Shown here one piece after another: positions 27,065 through 36,087 of a stretch of DNA of 64,000 bases. The notes under the pieces were generated by a model that did not search any database, had not been told where the DNA came from, and saw nothing but the letters and a program-made list of their open reading frames with translations. Positions within the stretch are counted from its first letter, which is position 1. Every line of letters starts with the position of its first letter. The translations under genes and the position numbers were made by a program. Origin of the DNA: Micromonospora cathayae (GTDB lineage Bacteria; Actinomycetota; Actinomycetes; Mycobacteriales; Micromonosporaceae); contig NZ_CP118615.1 of NCBI RefSeq assembly GCF_028993575.1, positions 6,601,001 to 6,665,000 on the forward strand, written 5' to 3'.

Positions 27065-27098
27065 CCGGCCCGGGGTCTGTCAGCAGGCCCCGGGCCGG
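27065..27098. terminator. Bidirectional hairpin terminator
   Basis: CCGGCCCGGGG (27065-27075) pairs with CCCCGGGCCGG (27088-27098), extended inward by a G-U and two more pairs. It lies between the convergent aldo/keto reductase and site-2 protease genes. Confidence 0.8.
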
Positions 27099-27116
27099 GT
27101 CACGTCGGAACCCGGG

Positions 27117-27908
27117 TCAGCCCTGCCAGAAGCGGATCAGGTCGAGGCCGTACGCGTAGAGCGGGGCCGGCAGACCGAGGGCGTCCCCGACGGTGAAGAC
27201 CGCGCCGAAGAACCATCCGCTGATCCTCGGGTTCCACAGCAGCCCGAAGAGCAGGATGAACCCGAACGGGGCGAAGAGGTCGTACATCCGTCGCCACTGC
27301 GGGTTGAGCCACGGCTGGATCATGTTGCCGCCGTCCAGACCGGGCACCGGTAGCAGGTTGAGCGCGCTGGCGGTCAACTGGAGGAAGGCCAGCAACGCCA
27401 GGGCCGCCAGGAACTCCAGCGGCGCCGAGCCGATCAGCCGCAACACCACGATCAGTACCAGCGTGAACAGCACGTTGGTGGCCGGCCCGGCCAGGCTGAC
27501 CAGGGTGTGTCGCAGCCGCCCGGGGATCTCGTGCCGGTCCACCCAGACCGCGCCACCGGGCAGCCCGATCCCGCCGAGGAGCACGACCACCACCGGCAGC
27601 ACGATCGACAGCAGCGGGTGACTGTACTTCAGCGGGTTCAGGGTCAGGTAGCCACGGTGCGCCACCCCCCGGTCACCGGCCCGGAAGGCGACGATCGCGT
27701 GCGCGTACTCGTGCAGGCACAGCGAGACCAGCCAACCGGAGACCACGAACAGGAAGACGTCCACCCGGACGTTGCCGATCCGGTGCCAGGTGAGCACGGC
27801 GCTGGTGACGAAGACCGCGACCAGGGCCAGGAAGACCGGGCTGGGCCGGAACGCCGCCCGGGGCACGCCGAGGACCAGCCGCTCGCCGCCCGGACGGTCG
27901 TATCCCAT
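27117..27908 (-). CDS. Site-2 protease family (M50) membrane metalloprotease
   Basis: Intramembrane zinc metalloprotease-like protein, 263 residues, six predicted membrane segments. Zinc ligands are in HEYAH (residues 66-70) and the second motif NLLPVPGLDGG supplies the Asp ligand. No PDZ or CBS domain is present, so it belongs to the compact S2P group seen in many actinobacteria, whose substrates are mostly unknown. ATG at 27906-27908 overlaps the stop of the upstream 66-residue gene (TGATG), so the pair is co-translated; a GTG one codon earlier is an alternative. Confidence 0.9.
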   Translation of the reverse strand: MGYDRPGGERLVLGVPRAAFRPSPVFLALVAVFVTSAVLTWHRIGNVRVDVFLFVVSGWLVSLCLHEYAHAIVAFRAGDRGVAHRGYLTLNPLKYSHPLLSIVLPVVVVLLGGIGLPGGAVWVDRHEIPGRLRHTLVSLAGPATNVLFTLVLIVVLRLIGSAPLEFLAALALLAFLQLTASALNLLPVPGLDGGNMIQPWLNPQWRRMYDLFAPFGFILLFGLLWNPRISGWFFGAVFTVGDALGLPAPLYAYGLDLIRFWQG

Positions 27909-28108
27909 CACTCCGCCGCGGGTGCCAGGCTCATCCGGTACTCGACCCGGTCGTCCTCGACCAGTTCGACGGAGGTGACGCCGGAGGAGGCGAGCTCCCG
28001 CCAGACCTGACCGATCCAGGATTCGGCGTCCGCCTGGCTGCTGAACGTCTCGGCCGGTCCCTCCGCCGACTCACCGTTCGCGCCCTCGTACCGCCAGCTC
28101 CACGGCAT
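27908..28108 (-). CDS. Small hypothetical protein upstream of the site-2 protease
   Basis: A 66-residue acidic protein starting MPWSWRYEGANGE, with an amphipathic helix (SQADAESWIGQVWRELA) and a final beta strand pair (SVELVEDDRVEYRMSL). The pattern (aromatic start, AESW..E.W..L, V.L.E) is one I have seen in short actinobacterial proteins of unknown role. It has a ribosome site (GAGGGGAG) nine bases before the ATG, a TAGGCT -10 at 28161-28156, and a stop overlapping the protease start. It may be functionally tied to the protease, but nothing shows how. Confidence 0.8.
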   Translation of the reverse strand: MPWSWRYEGANGESAEGPAETFSSQADAESWIGQVWRELASSGVTSVELVEDDRVEYRMSLAPAAE

Positions 28109-28477
28109 GCCGTGTCTCCCCTCGCTGTTGCGTCCCGCCCGGGACGGCCGTTGCCAGCCTAGTCGGCGACGCCCCGGTTCACGGATGCCCGTCCTGCCTC
28201 CCGTACCCGGAATCCGACCACCACCCGACGTGCCGGACCGGCGGGCGGCGCGCGACACCGGACCGGCGGGCGGCGTGCCGGGGTCCGCGTGGGACGGGCC
28301 GGACCGGCGGGCCGCGCTAGCACCCGGGCGCGCGGCGGCGCAGTGGTTTGCGCGTTCGCCCGCGCGCCGGCCCGCCGGGCGGCGACGATCGACCCGGGCC
28401 GTCCCGCCCCGACGACGGGCCGGGAACCCACCGGGCCACCTCCGGCGGGCGGCGGGGCCGGACACGGAGGTGTGGTG
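28109..28477. other. 369-bp divergent intergenic region with 12-bp repeats
   Basis: It separates the small-protein/protease operon (-) from the acyl-CoA ligase (+). It holds a TAGGCT -10 for the minus-strand operon (28161-28156), three copies of GGACCGGCGGGC (28235-28246, 28260-28271, 28301-28312) and otherwise very GC-rich sequence. The open plus-strand frame entering the ligase looks non-coding in composition. Confidence 0.6.
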
Positions 28478-30313
28478 GTGCGGGACGAGGCGGTGGCGGC
28501 GGTGGTCACCGGCACCGGGTCGGCCGGGCTGGCCGACCCGGTGTGGGAGAACGCCCGCCGGACCCCGGAGGCGGTGCTGTTCGTCCGTCCCGACCCGGAC
28601 CCCCGGGCCTGGCCGACCGACCGGTCCCCGGTGGGCGGCGCTGCCCGGCCGGTGACCTGCCGGGAGTTCCGCGACGAGGTGCTCGCGGTGGCGCGGGGCC
28701 TGGTGGCGGCAGGCGTGAACGCCGGTGACCGGGTCGCGCTGATGAGCCGTACCCGCTACGAATGGACACTGGTCGACTACGCCCTCTGGTCGATCGGCGC
28801 GGTGACCGTGCCGATCTACGACACGTCGAGCCCGGACCAGGTGGCCTGGATCCTCGCCGACTCGCAGGCGGTGGCCTGTGTGGTGGAGACGGCGGCCCAC
28901 GCCGCGACGGTCACCGGCCTGCGGGCCGACCTGCCGGCGCTGCGGCACCTCTGGCAGATCGACGCCGGAGACCTGATCGGGTTGGCCGGGCGGGGCGCTG
29001 CCGTCGACCCCGAAGCGGTGGCGGCCCGGCGCTGTACGGTCGGCGGCGACGACACCGCCACCATCGTCTACACCAGCGGCACCACGGGTCGCCCCAAGGG
29101 TTGCGTGCTGACCCACCGCAACATCCTGCTCGACGTCGGTAACGCCGTCGCCGTCCTGCCGGATCTGTTCCGGCCCGGTGCGTGCACCGTGCTGTTCCTG
29201 CCCCTGGCACACGCCTTCGCCCGGTTGGTGCAGGTGGGGGTGGTGCAGGTCGGCGCGACGATGGTGCACAGCGCCGAGCTGACCGGGGCGCTCGACCAGC
29301 TCCGGCGGCACCGTCCCACGTTCGTCCTGGCCGTGCCGAGGGTCTTCGAGAAGCTGCACGACCGGGCCCGGCAACGGGCCGCCGAGCAGGGCCGGGGCAG
29401 GCTGTTCGCGCTCGCCGAGCGGGTCGCGGTCCGGTACAGCCGGGAACTGGACACCGACGCCGGCCCCGGGCCGGCGCTGCGGCTGGCCCACCGGCTGCTC
29501 GACGTGGTCGTGTACCGGCGGCTGCGGGCGGTGCTCGGTGGCCGCTGCCGGCTGGCCATCATCGGCGGCGCACCGCTCGGTGCCGAGTCGGCGCACTTCT
29601 TCCGGGGTGCCGGCATCACCGTCCTGGAGGGGTACGGGCTGACCGAGACCTCGCCCGCGCTGACCGTCAACCGGCCCACGGCGCTGCGGATCGGTACGGT
29701 GGGCCGCCCGCTGCCCGGCGTCCGGATCGCGGTCGCCGCCGACGGTGAGGTCCTGGCCCGCGGTGCGGTGGTGTTCCGCGGGTACTGGCGCAACCCGGGG
29801 GCGACCCGGGACGCGTTCACCCCGGACGGCTGGCTGCGCACCGGCGACCTGGGCAGCCTCGACGACGACGGCTTCCTGTGGATCACCGGCCGGAAGAAGG
29901 AGATCATCGTGACCGCGTCGGGCAAGAACGTGGCCCCGGCGCCGATCGAGGACCAGATCCGTGCCCACCCCCTGGTCAGCCAGTGCGTGCTGGTCGGCGA
30001 CGGGCGTCCGTACGTGGCCGCGCTGATCACCGTCGACCCGCAGGAGTGGCCCCGGTGGCTGGCCCGGCGCGGACGGCCGCAGGTGCCGGTGGCGGAGCTG
30101 CGGGACGACCCCGAGCTGCGCGCCGAGATCCAGACCGCGGTCGACCGGGCCAACCGGTCGGTTTCCCGGGCGGAGGCGGTCAAGACCTTCCGGGTGCTGG
30201 CCCGGGACCTCACCGAGGCCGACGGCGAACTCACCCCGACCTTGAAGGTCCGCCGCGAGGTGGTGCTGAACCGGTACGCCGCGGACATCGAGGCCCTCTA
30301 TTCGGGCCGGTGA
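28478..30313 (+). CDS. Long-chain fatty acid-CoA ligase-like AMP-binding enzyme
   Basis: Acyl-adenylate-forming ligase (ANL superfamily), likely activating fatty acids to acyl-CoA. The 611-residue product has the ATP motif YTSGTTGRPKG, the A5-type GYGLTETSPA, GWLRTGDLG and GRKKEIIVTASGKNVAP; the C-terminal catalytic Lys is probably in TPTLKVRR. The long-chain (FadD15-like) class is suggested by KGCVLTHRN and the EVYRRLRA-like linker region. Start is the third of three consecutive GTGs, seven bases after GGAGG. It is followed 90 bases later by the cob genes but is probably a separate unit. Confidence 0.92.
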   Translation: MRDEAVAAVVTGTGSAGLADPVWENARRTPEAVLFVRPDPDPRAWPTDRSPVGGAARPVTCREFRDEVLAVARGLVAAGVNAGDRVALMSRTRYEWTLVDYALWSIGAVTVPIYDTSSPDQVAWILADSQAVACVVETAAHAATVTGLRADLPALRHLWQIDAGDLIGLAGRGAAVDPEAVAARRCTVGGDDTATIVYTSGTTGRPKGCVLTHRNILLDVGNAVAVLPDLFRPGACTVLFLPLAHAFARLVQVGVVQVGATMVHSAELTGALDQLRRHRPTFVLAVPRVFEKLHDRARQRAAEQGRGRLFALAERVAVRYSRELDTDAGPGPALRLAHRLLDVVVYRRLRAVLGGRCRLAIIGGAPLGAESAHFFRGAGITVLEGYGLTETSPALTVNRPTALRIGTVGRPLPGVRIAVAADGEVLARGAVVFRGYWRNPGATRDAFTPDGWLRTGDLGSLDDDGFLWITGRKKEIIVTASGKNVAPAPIEDQIRAHPLVSQCVLVGDGRPYVAALITVDPQEWPRWLARRGRPQVPVAELRDDPELRAEIQTAVDRANRSVSRAEAVKTFRVLARDLTEADGELTPTLKVRREVVLNRYAADIEALYSGR

Positions 30314-30390
30314 GCCACGCCACGGCCGGCACCGGCGGGGTCCGCCGGCCGCAGGCTCCCACCTCCCCGGTCGGGGCGCGGCCGGTGGCC

Positions 30391-30396
30391 TAAGGT
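30391..30396 (+). promoter_or_regulatory. -10 element of a leaderless start (cobU-cobT)
   Basis: TAAGGT with six bases before the ATG at 30403. No B12 riboswitch fits in the 89-base gap. Confidence 0.5.
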
Positions 30397-30402
30397 ACGG
30401 GC

Positions 30403-32487
30403 ATGTCCGTAGACGGGTGGAACACGGTCCTGGTGCTCGGCGGTATCCGGTCCGGCAAGTCCGAGTTCGCCGAATCCCTGGTGGCGGGGGCGGCCACGGT
30501 CCGCTACGTGGCCACGGCGACGGGGGCGGACCTCGACGACGCCGAGTGGGCGGCCCGGATCGAGGCGCACCGCAGCCGCCGACCGGAGACCTGGACCACC
30601 GAGGAGACCGCCGACGAGCCCCGCCGGTTGGCCGACGTGATCGCATCGGCCCAGCCGCACGAGACGCTGCTCGTCGACGACCTGGGCGGCTGGGTGACGG
30701 TACTGCTCGACCCGGTGCACCAGCCGGCGGACGACACGGCCACCATCGCCGAGCTGGCGGCGGCGGTCCGCTCCTGCCCGGCCCGGCTGGTGCTGGTGAG
30801 CCCTGAGGTGGGGCTGTCGCTGGTGCCGACCACCCCGCTCGGCCGGGCCTTCACCGACGCGCTCGGCGCGGCCAACCGGGCGGTCGCCGACGCCTGTGAC
30901 GCGGTCGCGCTGGTGGTCGCCGGGCAGCCGTGCTGGCTCAAGCCCGGTGCCCCGCTGCCTGGCGTACCCGGTCCGGCCCTGGCACCGGCCGCCGAGGGGC
31001 AGACCGTTGCCGCCGCCGGCCCGGCCGGTTCCGGTCACCGACCGGCCGGTCCCGCCGACGGCCCGATCGCCCCGGGCGACGGGGTCGCGGCGTCCCACCA
31101 GGGCGCGGCGTCCCACGGGGTGGGCGCGTCCGCCGGTTCCCACGGGGCCAGCGTGCCCGCCCAGGCCGGCCCGTCGGGTCCGGACGCGCTGGTCAGCACG
31201 ACTACGCCGACCACCGGCCCGGCCCGGGTCACCGCCGACATCGCGCCGGGGGCGGTGTTGCCGGACGTGCTGACCCCGTCCGCCCCGTCCGCGCCGGAGC
31301 CGGCGGTCGGGTGGGCCGCGCCGACCATGGCCCTGCCGATGGTCGCCACCGGGCTGGTCATCCAGAACGGCATGGAGCTGCCCATGCCCGACGACTACGC
31401 CGGCCCGCAGGCCGTCGACCGGCTCGCCACCCTGGACCTGCCCGGTTCGGGGCTCGGGGTGCTGGAACGGGTGGTGGGCTTCGCCGCCGCCACCCAGGCC
31501 ACCCCCACCCCGAGGCCCTGGAGCCAGGTACGCGTCCTGCTGCTGCACGGCGACCACGAGGGCGGAGCCGCCGCCGGCAGCGTGCCGGGCGAATCGGCCC
31601 GTCGGGCCGCGCAGGCCAGGGCCGGAGTCGGGGTACTGGCCCGGCTGGCGGCCGAGAACGGCGCGACCCTCCAGGTGGTGGACGCCCCCACCGCCGCTCC
31701 GATGGAGGACGGCCCGACGTTGACCGCCGACCAGGTCGAGTCGGCGCTGCGCTACGGCTGGCGGCTCGCCGAGGAGGCCGCCGACGTGGGCGTACAACTG
31801 CTGGTGCTGGCCGCCTGCGGGGCGGGCACCGAGGCGGCCGCGGCGGCGGTGCTGGCCGCGACCGCCGGGGCGGAACCGCCGGCGGTGCTGGGGCGGGTGA
31901 TCGTGGACGGCGCGGTCGACGACCACGCGTGGATGATCCGCTGCGCGGCGGTCCGCGACGCGCTGCACCGCACCCGGCGCTCGTCCCGGGACGCGAAGGC
32001 GGTCCTGGCCGAGCTGGGCGGCGGTGACCTGGCGGTGGCGACCGGCATCCTGCTCGGCGCGACCGCCCGCCGGATCCCGGTGCTGCTCGACGGGCCGGTC
32101 GGGGTCGCCGCCGGCATGATCAGCCGGGATCTGGCCGGGCAGGCCCGGCACTGGTGCCTGCTGCCGGACCACGGCGGCCACCCGGCCGTCCGGCTCGCCG
32201 CCGACGTGCTGGGGCTGAACCCCCTGCTGGACCTGCGCCTCGACCTCGGCGAGGGCGCGAACGCGTTGGCCGCGTTGCCGCTGTTGCGGTCGGTGCTGGC
32301 GATGGCCGCCGTACTCCCCACCCGGGACGGCGACCACACCGACCGGCCGGCGGACAACGGGTTCGGCCCGGCGGACGACGAGGTGGATTTCGCCGAGCCG
32401 CAGCCGGCCGGGCCGGGACCGACCAGCACCTCCCCGGACGACGGGGACACGTCCACCACGGATCACCCCGGGCGGCATGGCGAGTGA
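30403..32487 (+). CDS. CobU-CobT fusion: adenosylcobinamide kinase/guanylyltransferase plus DMB phosphoribosyltransferase
   Basis: A 694-residue fusion covering two steps of cobamide nucleotide-loop assembly. Residues 1-175 are CobU: P-loop GGIRSGKSEFAE, the guanylylation His in RIEAHRSRRPETW, and VDDLGGWVT. Residues about 180-323 are a Gly/Pro/Ala-rich linker (HQGAASHGVGASAGSHGA). Residues about 324-650 are CobT-like: MPDDYAGPQAVDRLATLDLP cut to its first 20, AACGAGTEAAAAAVLAATAG-like core, VDGAVDDHAW, and the catalytic Glu in DLGEGANALAAL (about residue 616). A short acidic tail follows. The cobS gene overlaps its end by 11 bases. Both active sites look intact, although the CobT part is divergent. 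Confidence 0.9.
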   Translation: MSVDGWNTVLVLGGIRSGKSEFAESLVAGAATVRYVATATGADLDDAEWAARIEAHRSRRPETWTTEETADEPRRLADVIASAQPHETLLVDDLGGWVTVLLDPVHQPADDTATIAELAAAVRSCPARLVLVSPEVGLSLVPTTPLGRAFTDALGAANRAVADACDAVALVVAGQPCWLKPGAPLPGVPGPALAPAAEGQTVAAAGPAGSGHRPAGPADGPIAPGDGVAASHQGAASHGVGASAGSHGASVPAQAGPSGPDALVSTTTPTTGPARVTADIAPGAVLPDVLTPSAPSAPEPAVGWAAPTMALPMVATGLVIQNGMELPMPDDYAGPQAVDRLATLDLPGSGLGVLERVVGFAAATQATPTPRPWSQVRVLLLHGDHEGGAAAGSVPGESARRAAQARAGVGVLARLAAENGATLQVVDAPTAAPMEDGPTLTADQVESALRYGWRLAEEAADVGVQLLVLAACGAGTEAAAAAVLAATAGAEPPAVLGRVIVDGAVDDHAWMIRCAAVRDALHRTRRSSRDAKAVLAELGGGDLAVATGILLGATARRIPVLLDGPVGVAAGMISRDLAGQARHWCLLPDHGGHPAVRLAADVLGLNPLLDLRLDLGEGANALAALPLLRSVLAMAAVLPTRDGDHTDRPADNGFGPADDEVDFAEPQPAGPGPTSTSPDDGDTSTTDHPGRHGE

Positions 32488-33250
32488 GTTCCGCCTCGGC
32501 GCGGGGCTGCGGCTGGCGGTCACCACCTTCACCACCCTGCCGCTGCCCGCCGGCCGGATCGACCGGGCCGTCGCCGGGACGGCGATGGCGGTCGCCCCGC
32601 TGGTGGGTGCCGGGCTCGGCGTACTGCTGGGCGGGGTGCTGCTGGGGCTGGCCCAGGTCGCGCCGCCGCTGGTCGCCGCCGCGCTGACGGTCACCGTCGG
32701 CACGCTGGTCACCCGGGGACTGCACCTCGACGGGCTGGCCGACACCGTGGACGCGCTCGGGTCGTACCGGCGGGGACCGGCCGCGCTGGAGATCATGAAG
32801 AAGCCGGACGTGGGGCCGTTCGGGGTGGCCGCGCTGGTGCTCGTACTCCTGGTGCAGGCCGCTGTGCTCGCGGAGCTGGCCGCCCGACCGGGGCCGGCGG
32901 CGTTCGCGGCCGTGGTCGCGGCCACCGCCGCCGGCCGGTTGGGGGTCACCGTGGCCTGCCGGCGGGGCGTGCCGGCGGCCCGGCCGGACGGGCTCGGTGC
33001 ACTGGTCGCCGGCACCGTCGGGCCGGTCGCGGTGCTCGCCGGCACGGTCGCCGTCGCGCTGGTGGCGGTCGCCGCGGTGCCGGGCCGCCCCTGGCAGGGG
33101 CCGCTCGCCGTACTCGCCGCGCTCACCGCCGTGCTGCTGCTCCTGCGCCACCTGGTACGCCGACTCGGCGGCGTCACCGGTGACGTGCTCGGCGCGGTCG
33201 TCGAGGTGACCACCACCGGGGTGTACGTCGGCGTCGTGCTGTCCGGCTGA
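32477..33250 (+). CDS. cobS: Adenosylcobinamide-GDP ribazoletransferase CobS
   Basis: Integral membrane enzyme joining adenosylcobinamide-GDP and alpha-ribazole (phosphate), the last step of nucleotide-loop assembly. The 257-residue product has six to seven membrane segments and the family signature TRGLHLDGLADTVDALGS near residues 76-93, followed by MKKPDVGPFG. The start overlaps the CobU-CobT fusion by 11 bases, so the three activities are made from one operon. Length is standard. Corrin-ring genes are not in this window, so the cluster could serve salvage as well as synthesis. Confidence 0.94.
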   Translation: MASEFRLGAGLRLAVTTFTTLPLPAGRIDRAVAGTAMAVAPLVGAGLGVLLGGVLLGLAQVAPPLVAAALTVTVGTLVTRGLHLDGLADTVDALGSYRRGPAALEIMKKPDVGPFGVAALVLVLLVQAAVLAELAARPGPAAFAAVVAATAAGRLGVTVACRRGVPAARPDGLGALVAGTVGPVAVLAGTVAVALVAVAAVPGRPWQGPLAVLAALTAVLLLLRHLVRRLGGVTGDVLGAVVEVTTTGVYVGVVLSG

Positions 33251-33338
33251 AGAGTCGTACTGTCCGGCTGAGCCTGCCCCGGCCGGCCGGGTAGCGTTCT
33301 CCTCCGACACACCACCGGCGCGGCGACGGGGGACGACA

Positions 33339-34637
33339 TTGCTCATCACGGACGACTTCCTGCCCGTACCGGTGCCGGAGACACTGACCGCGACGTACCT
33401 GGTGCCGATGACCGGGTTGCCGAGGGTGGCCCCGCGCACCGCGCTGGCGGCGCTGGCCGGGCGGCTGGCCGAGCCGGTGCACGGGCTGGCCCGGCAGATG
33501 CTGGACAGTCCGTTGATGAGCGTGGACACCCGGTCGATCGACGAGTTCCCGGCGCTGCCGCCGGACCTGCTGACCGCGTTCGGGGCGTCCCGGGAGCAGC
33601 TCGACCGGCTGGCCGCCGCGACGCACGTGGTGGTGGTCCGGGCCGAGTACCGGCCGGGCTGGCCGCCGGCGCACGAGTGGGCGGCCCGGACGGTGGCCGC
33701 CGCCGTCGCCGAGTCGGCCGGCGGGGACGTGGTGGACGTCTTCGCGTTGCAGTTCCTCGACCCGGCGACCGCGCTGCGGTCGCTGCCGGACGCCCAGGGC
33801 CGGATCCGCCTGATCGACTGGGTGCTGGTCCCCTACTCCTCGGACACCGACGGGCTGTGGTTCACCACGAAGGGGCTGCGCCGGTTCGGGCTGCTGGAGT
33901 TGCAGACCCAGGGTGTGCCGGACCACCTCACCCGGGCGTGGGGCGCGGTGCTGACCGGCACCGCCCGCCGGCTGCTGCGTACCTGGACCGACGGGCTGGC
34001 CGGCGAGGAGGTGCCGGCGTTCGTCCAGCTGCCGGTGCTGACCGCGGTGACCGGCCACGACATCGCGGTCGCGTACGGCAACCCGGACCAGCACGGGGCG
34101 ACCGCTCCGGTGCTGCTGCGGCTGGAACTGGACCCGGCGACGGATCCGGACGCGGACTCGTTCCTCAGCCTGCACCCGCCGGCCGGGCATCCCGGGCCGC
34201 CCGGTCGCTACTTCGCCTCGGCGTGCGGGATGCTCTTCTCCGGGATCCAGCCCGACGTGCGGTACGCCCGCCGGGGTGACGCGATGACGAAGGCGGTCGC
34301 CACCGCCCGCGAGGCGCTGCCGGACGTCCGGGCCCGGTTCCTGGCCGGCGCGCTACCTGACGAGACGCAGCTGGTGGTGAAGTACGGCATCCCCGGCGAC
34401 GACGGCCCGGAGTACGTCTGGGCGGCGGTGACCTCCTGGGAGGTGGCGGACCGGATCACCGGCACCAGTTCCAGCGACGCCACCACCGACCCGGAGGTGC
34501 GGATCGGCTCCCCGGTCGTGGTGGAGAGCAGCGACGTGGTCGACTGGGCCCTGCTCGGCCCCGCCGGTGTCCTCGAGGGTGGCTGGACCCAGGCCGTCCT
34601 GGACTCCGGCGACCCCACCCACCCCCCACCCCCCTAG
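33339..34637 (+). CDS. Hypothetical protein with C-terminal DUF2314-like domain
   Basis: A 432-residue soluble protein. I recognise only the C-terminal part: residues about 305-415 resemble DUF2314, with TQLVVKYGIPG, EYVWAAVTSWE and the closing GSPVVVESSDVVDWALL. The N-terminal 300 residues (TYLVPMTGLPRVAPRT, THVVVVRAEYRPGWPPAHEW, IDWVLVPYSSDTDGLWFTTKGL) look like another alpha/beta domain, perhaps a diverged duplicate of the same type. Start is the TTG at 33339 after GGGGGA. It lies where ilvE is found in M. tuberculosis, so it is a lineage-specific replacement. Function is unknown. Confidence 0.75.
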   Translation: MLITDDFLPVPVPETLTATYLVPMTGLPRVAPRTALAALAGRLAEPVHGLARQMLDSPLMSVDTRSIDEFPALPPDLLTAFGASREQLDRLAAATHVVVVRAEYRPGWPPAHEWAARTVAAAVAESAGGDVVDVFALQFLDPATALRSLPDAQGRIRLIDWVLVPYSSDTDGLWFTTKGLRRFGLLELQTQGVPDHLTRAWGAVLTGTARRLLRTWTDGLAGEEVPAFVQLPVLTAVTGHDIAVAYGNPDQHGATAPVLLRLELDPATDPDADSFLSLHPPAGHPGPPGRYFASACGMLFSGIQPDVRYARRGDAMTKAVATAREALPDVRARFLAGALPDETQLVVKYGIPGDDGPEYVWAAVTSWEVADRITGTSSSDATTDPEVRIGSPVVVESSDVVDWALLGPAGVLEGGWTQAVLDSGDPTHPPPP

Positions 34638-34700
34638 CTCCCGCCTCCCCCCACCCCGCCGCCCTCCTCCCTCCCGTCCCCCCGCGCTCTCGCTCGCCCT

Positions 34701-34769
34701 CCTCGTTGATCATGAAGTTATTGCTTCCGGCTCGGCGTGTCCGAGTACCTAACTTCATGATCAACGAGG
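34701..34769. repeat. Dispersed palindromic repeat, copy B
   Basis: Arms CCTCGTTGATCATGAAGTTA (34701-34720) and its exact complement at 34750-34769. The centre contains GGCTCGGCGTGTC as in the other copies. Compared with copies A and C the inner arm differs, but both sides changed together. It lies between the convergent DUF2314 gene and gcvT. Confidence 0.9.
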
Positions 34770-34808
34770 CGAGCCACCGGGGGGCCGCCGGGGGCGGGGT
34801 GGGGTGGG

Positions 34809-35933
34809 TTAGCGGACGGAGGGGTGGATGAAGGGCGGGCGGGTGACGGTCATGGGTGCGCGGCGGCCCCGGACGTCGACCTCGACCTCGTCGCCGTCGG
34901 CCAGGTTCGCCGTCGTGTCGAGCAGCGCCAGGGCGATGCCCTGCTTGCGGGTCGGCGAGAAGGTGCCGCTGGTGACGGTGCCGACCGCCGTGTCGCCGAC
35001 GTACACGGTCATGCCGGGACGCGGGATGCCCCGGTCCACCGCGACCAGGCCGCGCAGCGTCCGGCGCGGGCCGGCGGCCTTCTCGGCGAGCAGCGCGTCC
35101 CGGCCCCAGAAGGCCGGCTTGTCCCAGCCGACCGCCCAGCCGGCGCGGGCCTGCACCGGGGTGATCTCCAGCGACAGGTCCTGCCCGTGCAGCGGGTACC
35201 CCATCTCGGTGCGCAGGGTGTCCCGGGCGGCCAGGCCGCAGGCCCGCAGCTCGGGGTCGGCGGCGTGCAGCGCGTCCCACACGGCCACCGCGTCCGCCGC
35301 CGGCACCACCAGCTCGTACCCCAGTTCACCGGTGTAGCCGGTCCGGCAGACGGTCAGCTCGACGCCGTTCAGGGCGGCGGTGGAGAAGCTCATGTAGTCG
35401 TGGGCGGTGGGCAGGCCGAGGGCCTCGAGCAGGGCCGCCGAGCGGGGACCCTGCACGGCCAGCACCGCGTACGCCTCGTGTTCGTCGCTGACGGTGACCG
35501 ACGACGGCGCGGCGGCGCGCAGCCGGCGTACCACCTCGGCGGTGTTCGCCGCGTTCGGGATGAGGAACACGTGCTCGTCGGAGTGCAGGTAGGCGATGAC
35601 GTCGTCGACCACCCCGCCGGTGGCGTCGTCGCAGCACAGCGTGTACTGCGCCCGGCCGGGGCCGATCCGGCGCAGGTCGTTGCTGAGGCAGGCGTTGACG
35701 AGGTCGGCCGCGCCGGGGCCGGTCACCCGGGCCTTGCCGAGGTGGGAGACGTCGAAGACGCCGACGGCCTCGCGGACGGCGGTGTGCTCCCGGAGCACCC
35801 CGCCCCCGGCGTACTCCAGCGGCATCTCCCAGCCCCCGAAAGGGGCGAACTTCGCACCGAGAGCGGCGTGCCGCTCGTGCAGCGGGGAACGGCGCAGCCG
35901 GGGCGCGGCGGCGTCGGGGGTTACGTCGGTCAT
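34809..35933 (-). CDS. gcvT: Glycine cleavage system T protein (aminomethyltransferase)
   Basis: Tetrahydrofolate-dependent aminomethyltransferase of the glycine cleavage system, releasing ammonia and methylene-THF from the aminomethyl-lipoyl H protein. The 374-residue product starts [20 protein letters not shown] and has the typical [51 protein letters not shown] and [16 protein letters not shown] motifs. The ATG at 35931-35933 has GAAGGAAA upstream. gcvH and gcvP are elsewhere. I looked for a glycine riboswitch upstream and saw none. A TnpB element has inserted on its upstream side. Confidence 0.95.
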   Translation of the reverse strand: MTDVTPDAAAPRLRRSPLHERHAALGAKFAPFGGWEMPLEYAGGGVLREHTAVREAVGVFDVSHLGKARVTGPGAADLVNACLSNDLRRIGPGRAQYTLCCDDATGGVVDDVIAYLHSDEHVFLIPNAANTAEVVRRLRAAAPSSVTVSDEHEAYAVLAVQGPRSAALLEALGLPTAHDYMSFSTAALNGVELTVCRTGYTGELGYELVVPAADAVAVWDALHAADPELRACGLAARDTLRTEMGYPLHGQDLSLEITPVQARAGWAVGWDKPAFWGRDALLAEKAAGPRRTLRGLVAVDRGIPRPGMTVYVGDTAVGTVTSGTFSPTRKQGIALALLDTTANLADGDEVEVDVRGRRAPMTVTRPPFIHPSVR

Positions 35934-36074
35934 CAGTTTCCTTCCGTGGATACTGCGGCAGTCAGGCCGGAGAGGAAGCGGAACCCCTGCGCAGCGGTGC
36001 CGGCGAATCGATCCGCTGCCAAGGCGGACCGGCGTCCGCCCGCACCCCACCGCGAGGCTCACCGGCTGGCTTGC

Positions 36075-36080
36075 TAGCTT
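36075..36080 (+). promoter_or_regulatory. -10 element of tnpB
   Basis: TAGCTT with seven bases to the GTG at 36088; GAGG in between leaves a ribosome-site start possible too. Confidence 0.4.
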
Positions 36081-36087
36081 GTGAGGT

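Noticed and set aside
28235..28312. Regularly spaced GGACCGGCGGGC copies as a CRISPR array
   Set aside because: Three 12-bp copies with unequal 13-29-base spacing, no cas gene; simple GC repeats.
30313..30402. Cobalamin riboswitch before the cob operon
   Set aside because: Only 89 bases are available, no B12-box sequence is visible, and the start looks leaderless.
27908..30646. Minus-strand 912-codon open frame through the acyl-CoA ligase
   Set aside because: Only its last 66 codons (the small protein upstream of the protease) look real; the rest is antisense to the ligase.
30298..33339. Minus-strand 1013-codon open frame opposite the cob genes
   Set aside because: Composition is Arg/Pro/Ser-rich nonsense opposite a well supported CobU-CobT/CobS operon.
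35934..36087. Possible glycine riboswitch upstream of gcvT
   Set aside because: The conserved riboswitch core elements are not seen; the gap is short and interrupted by the TnpB element side.
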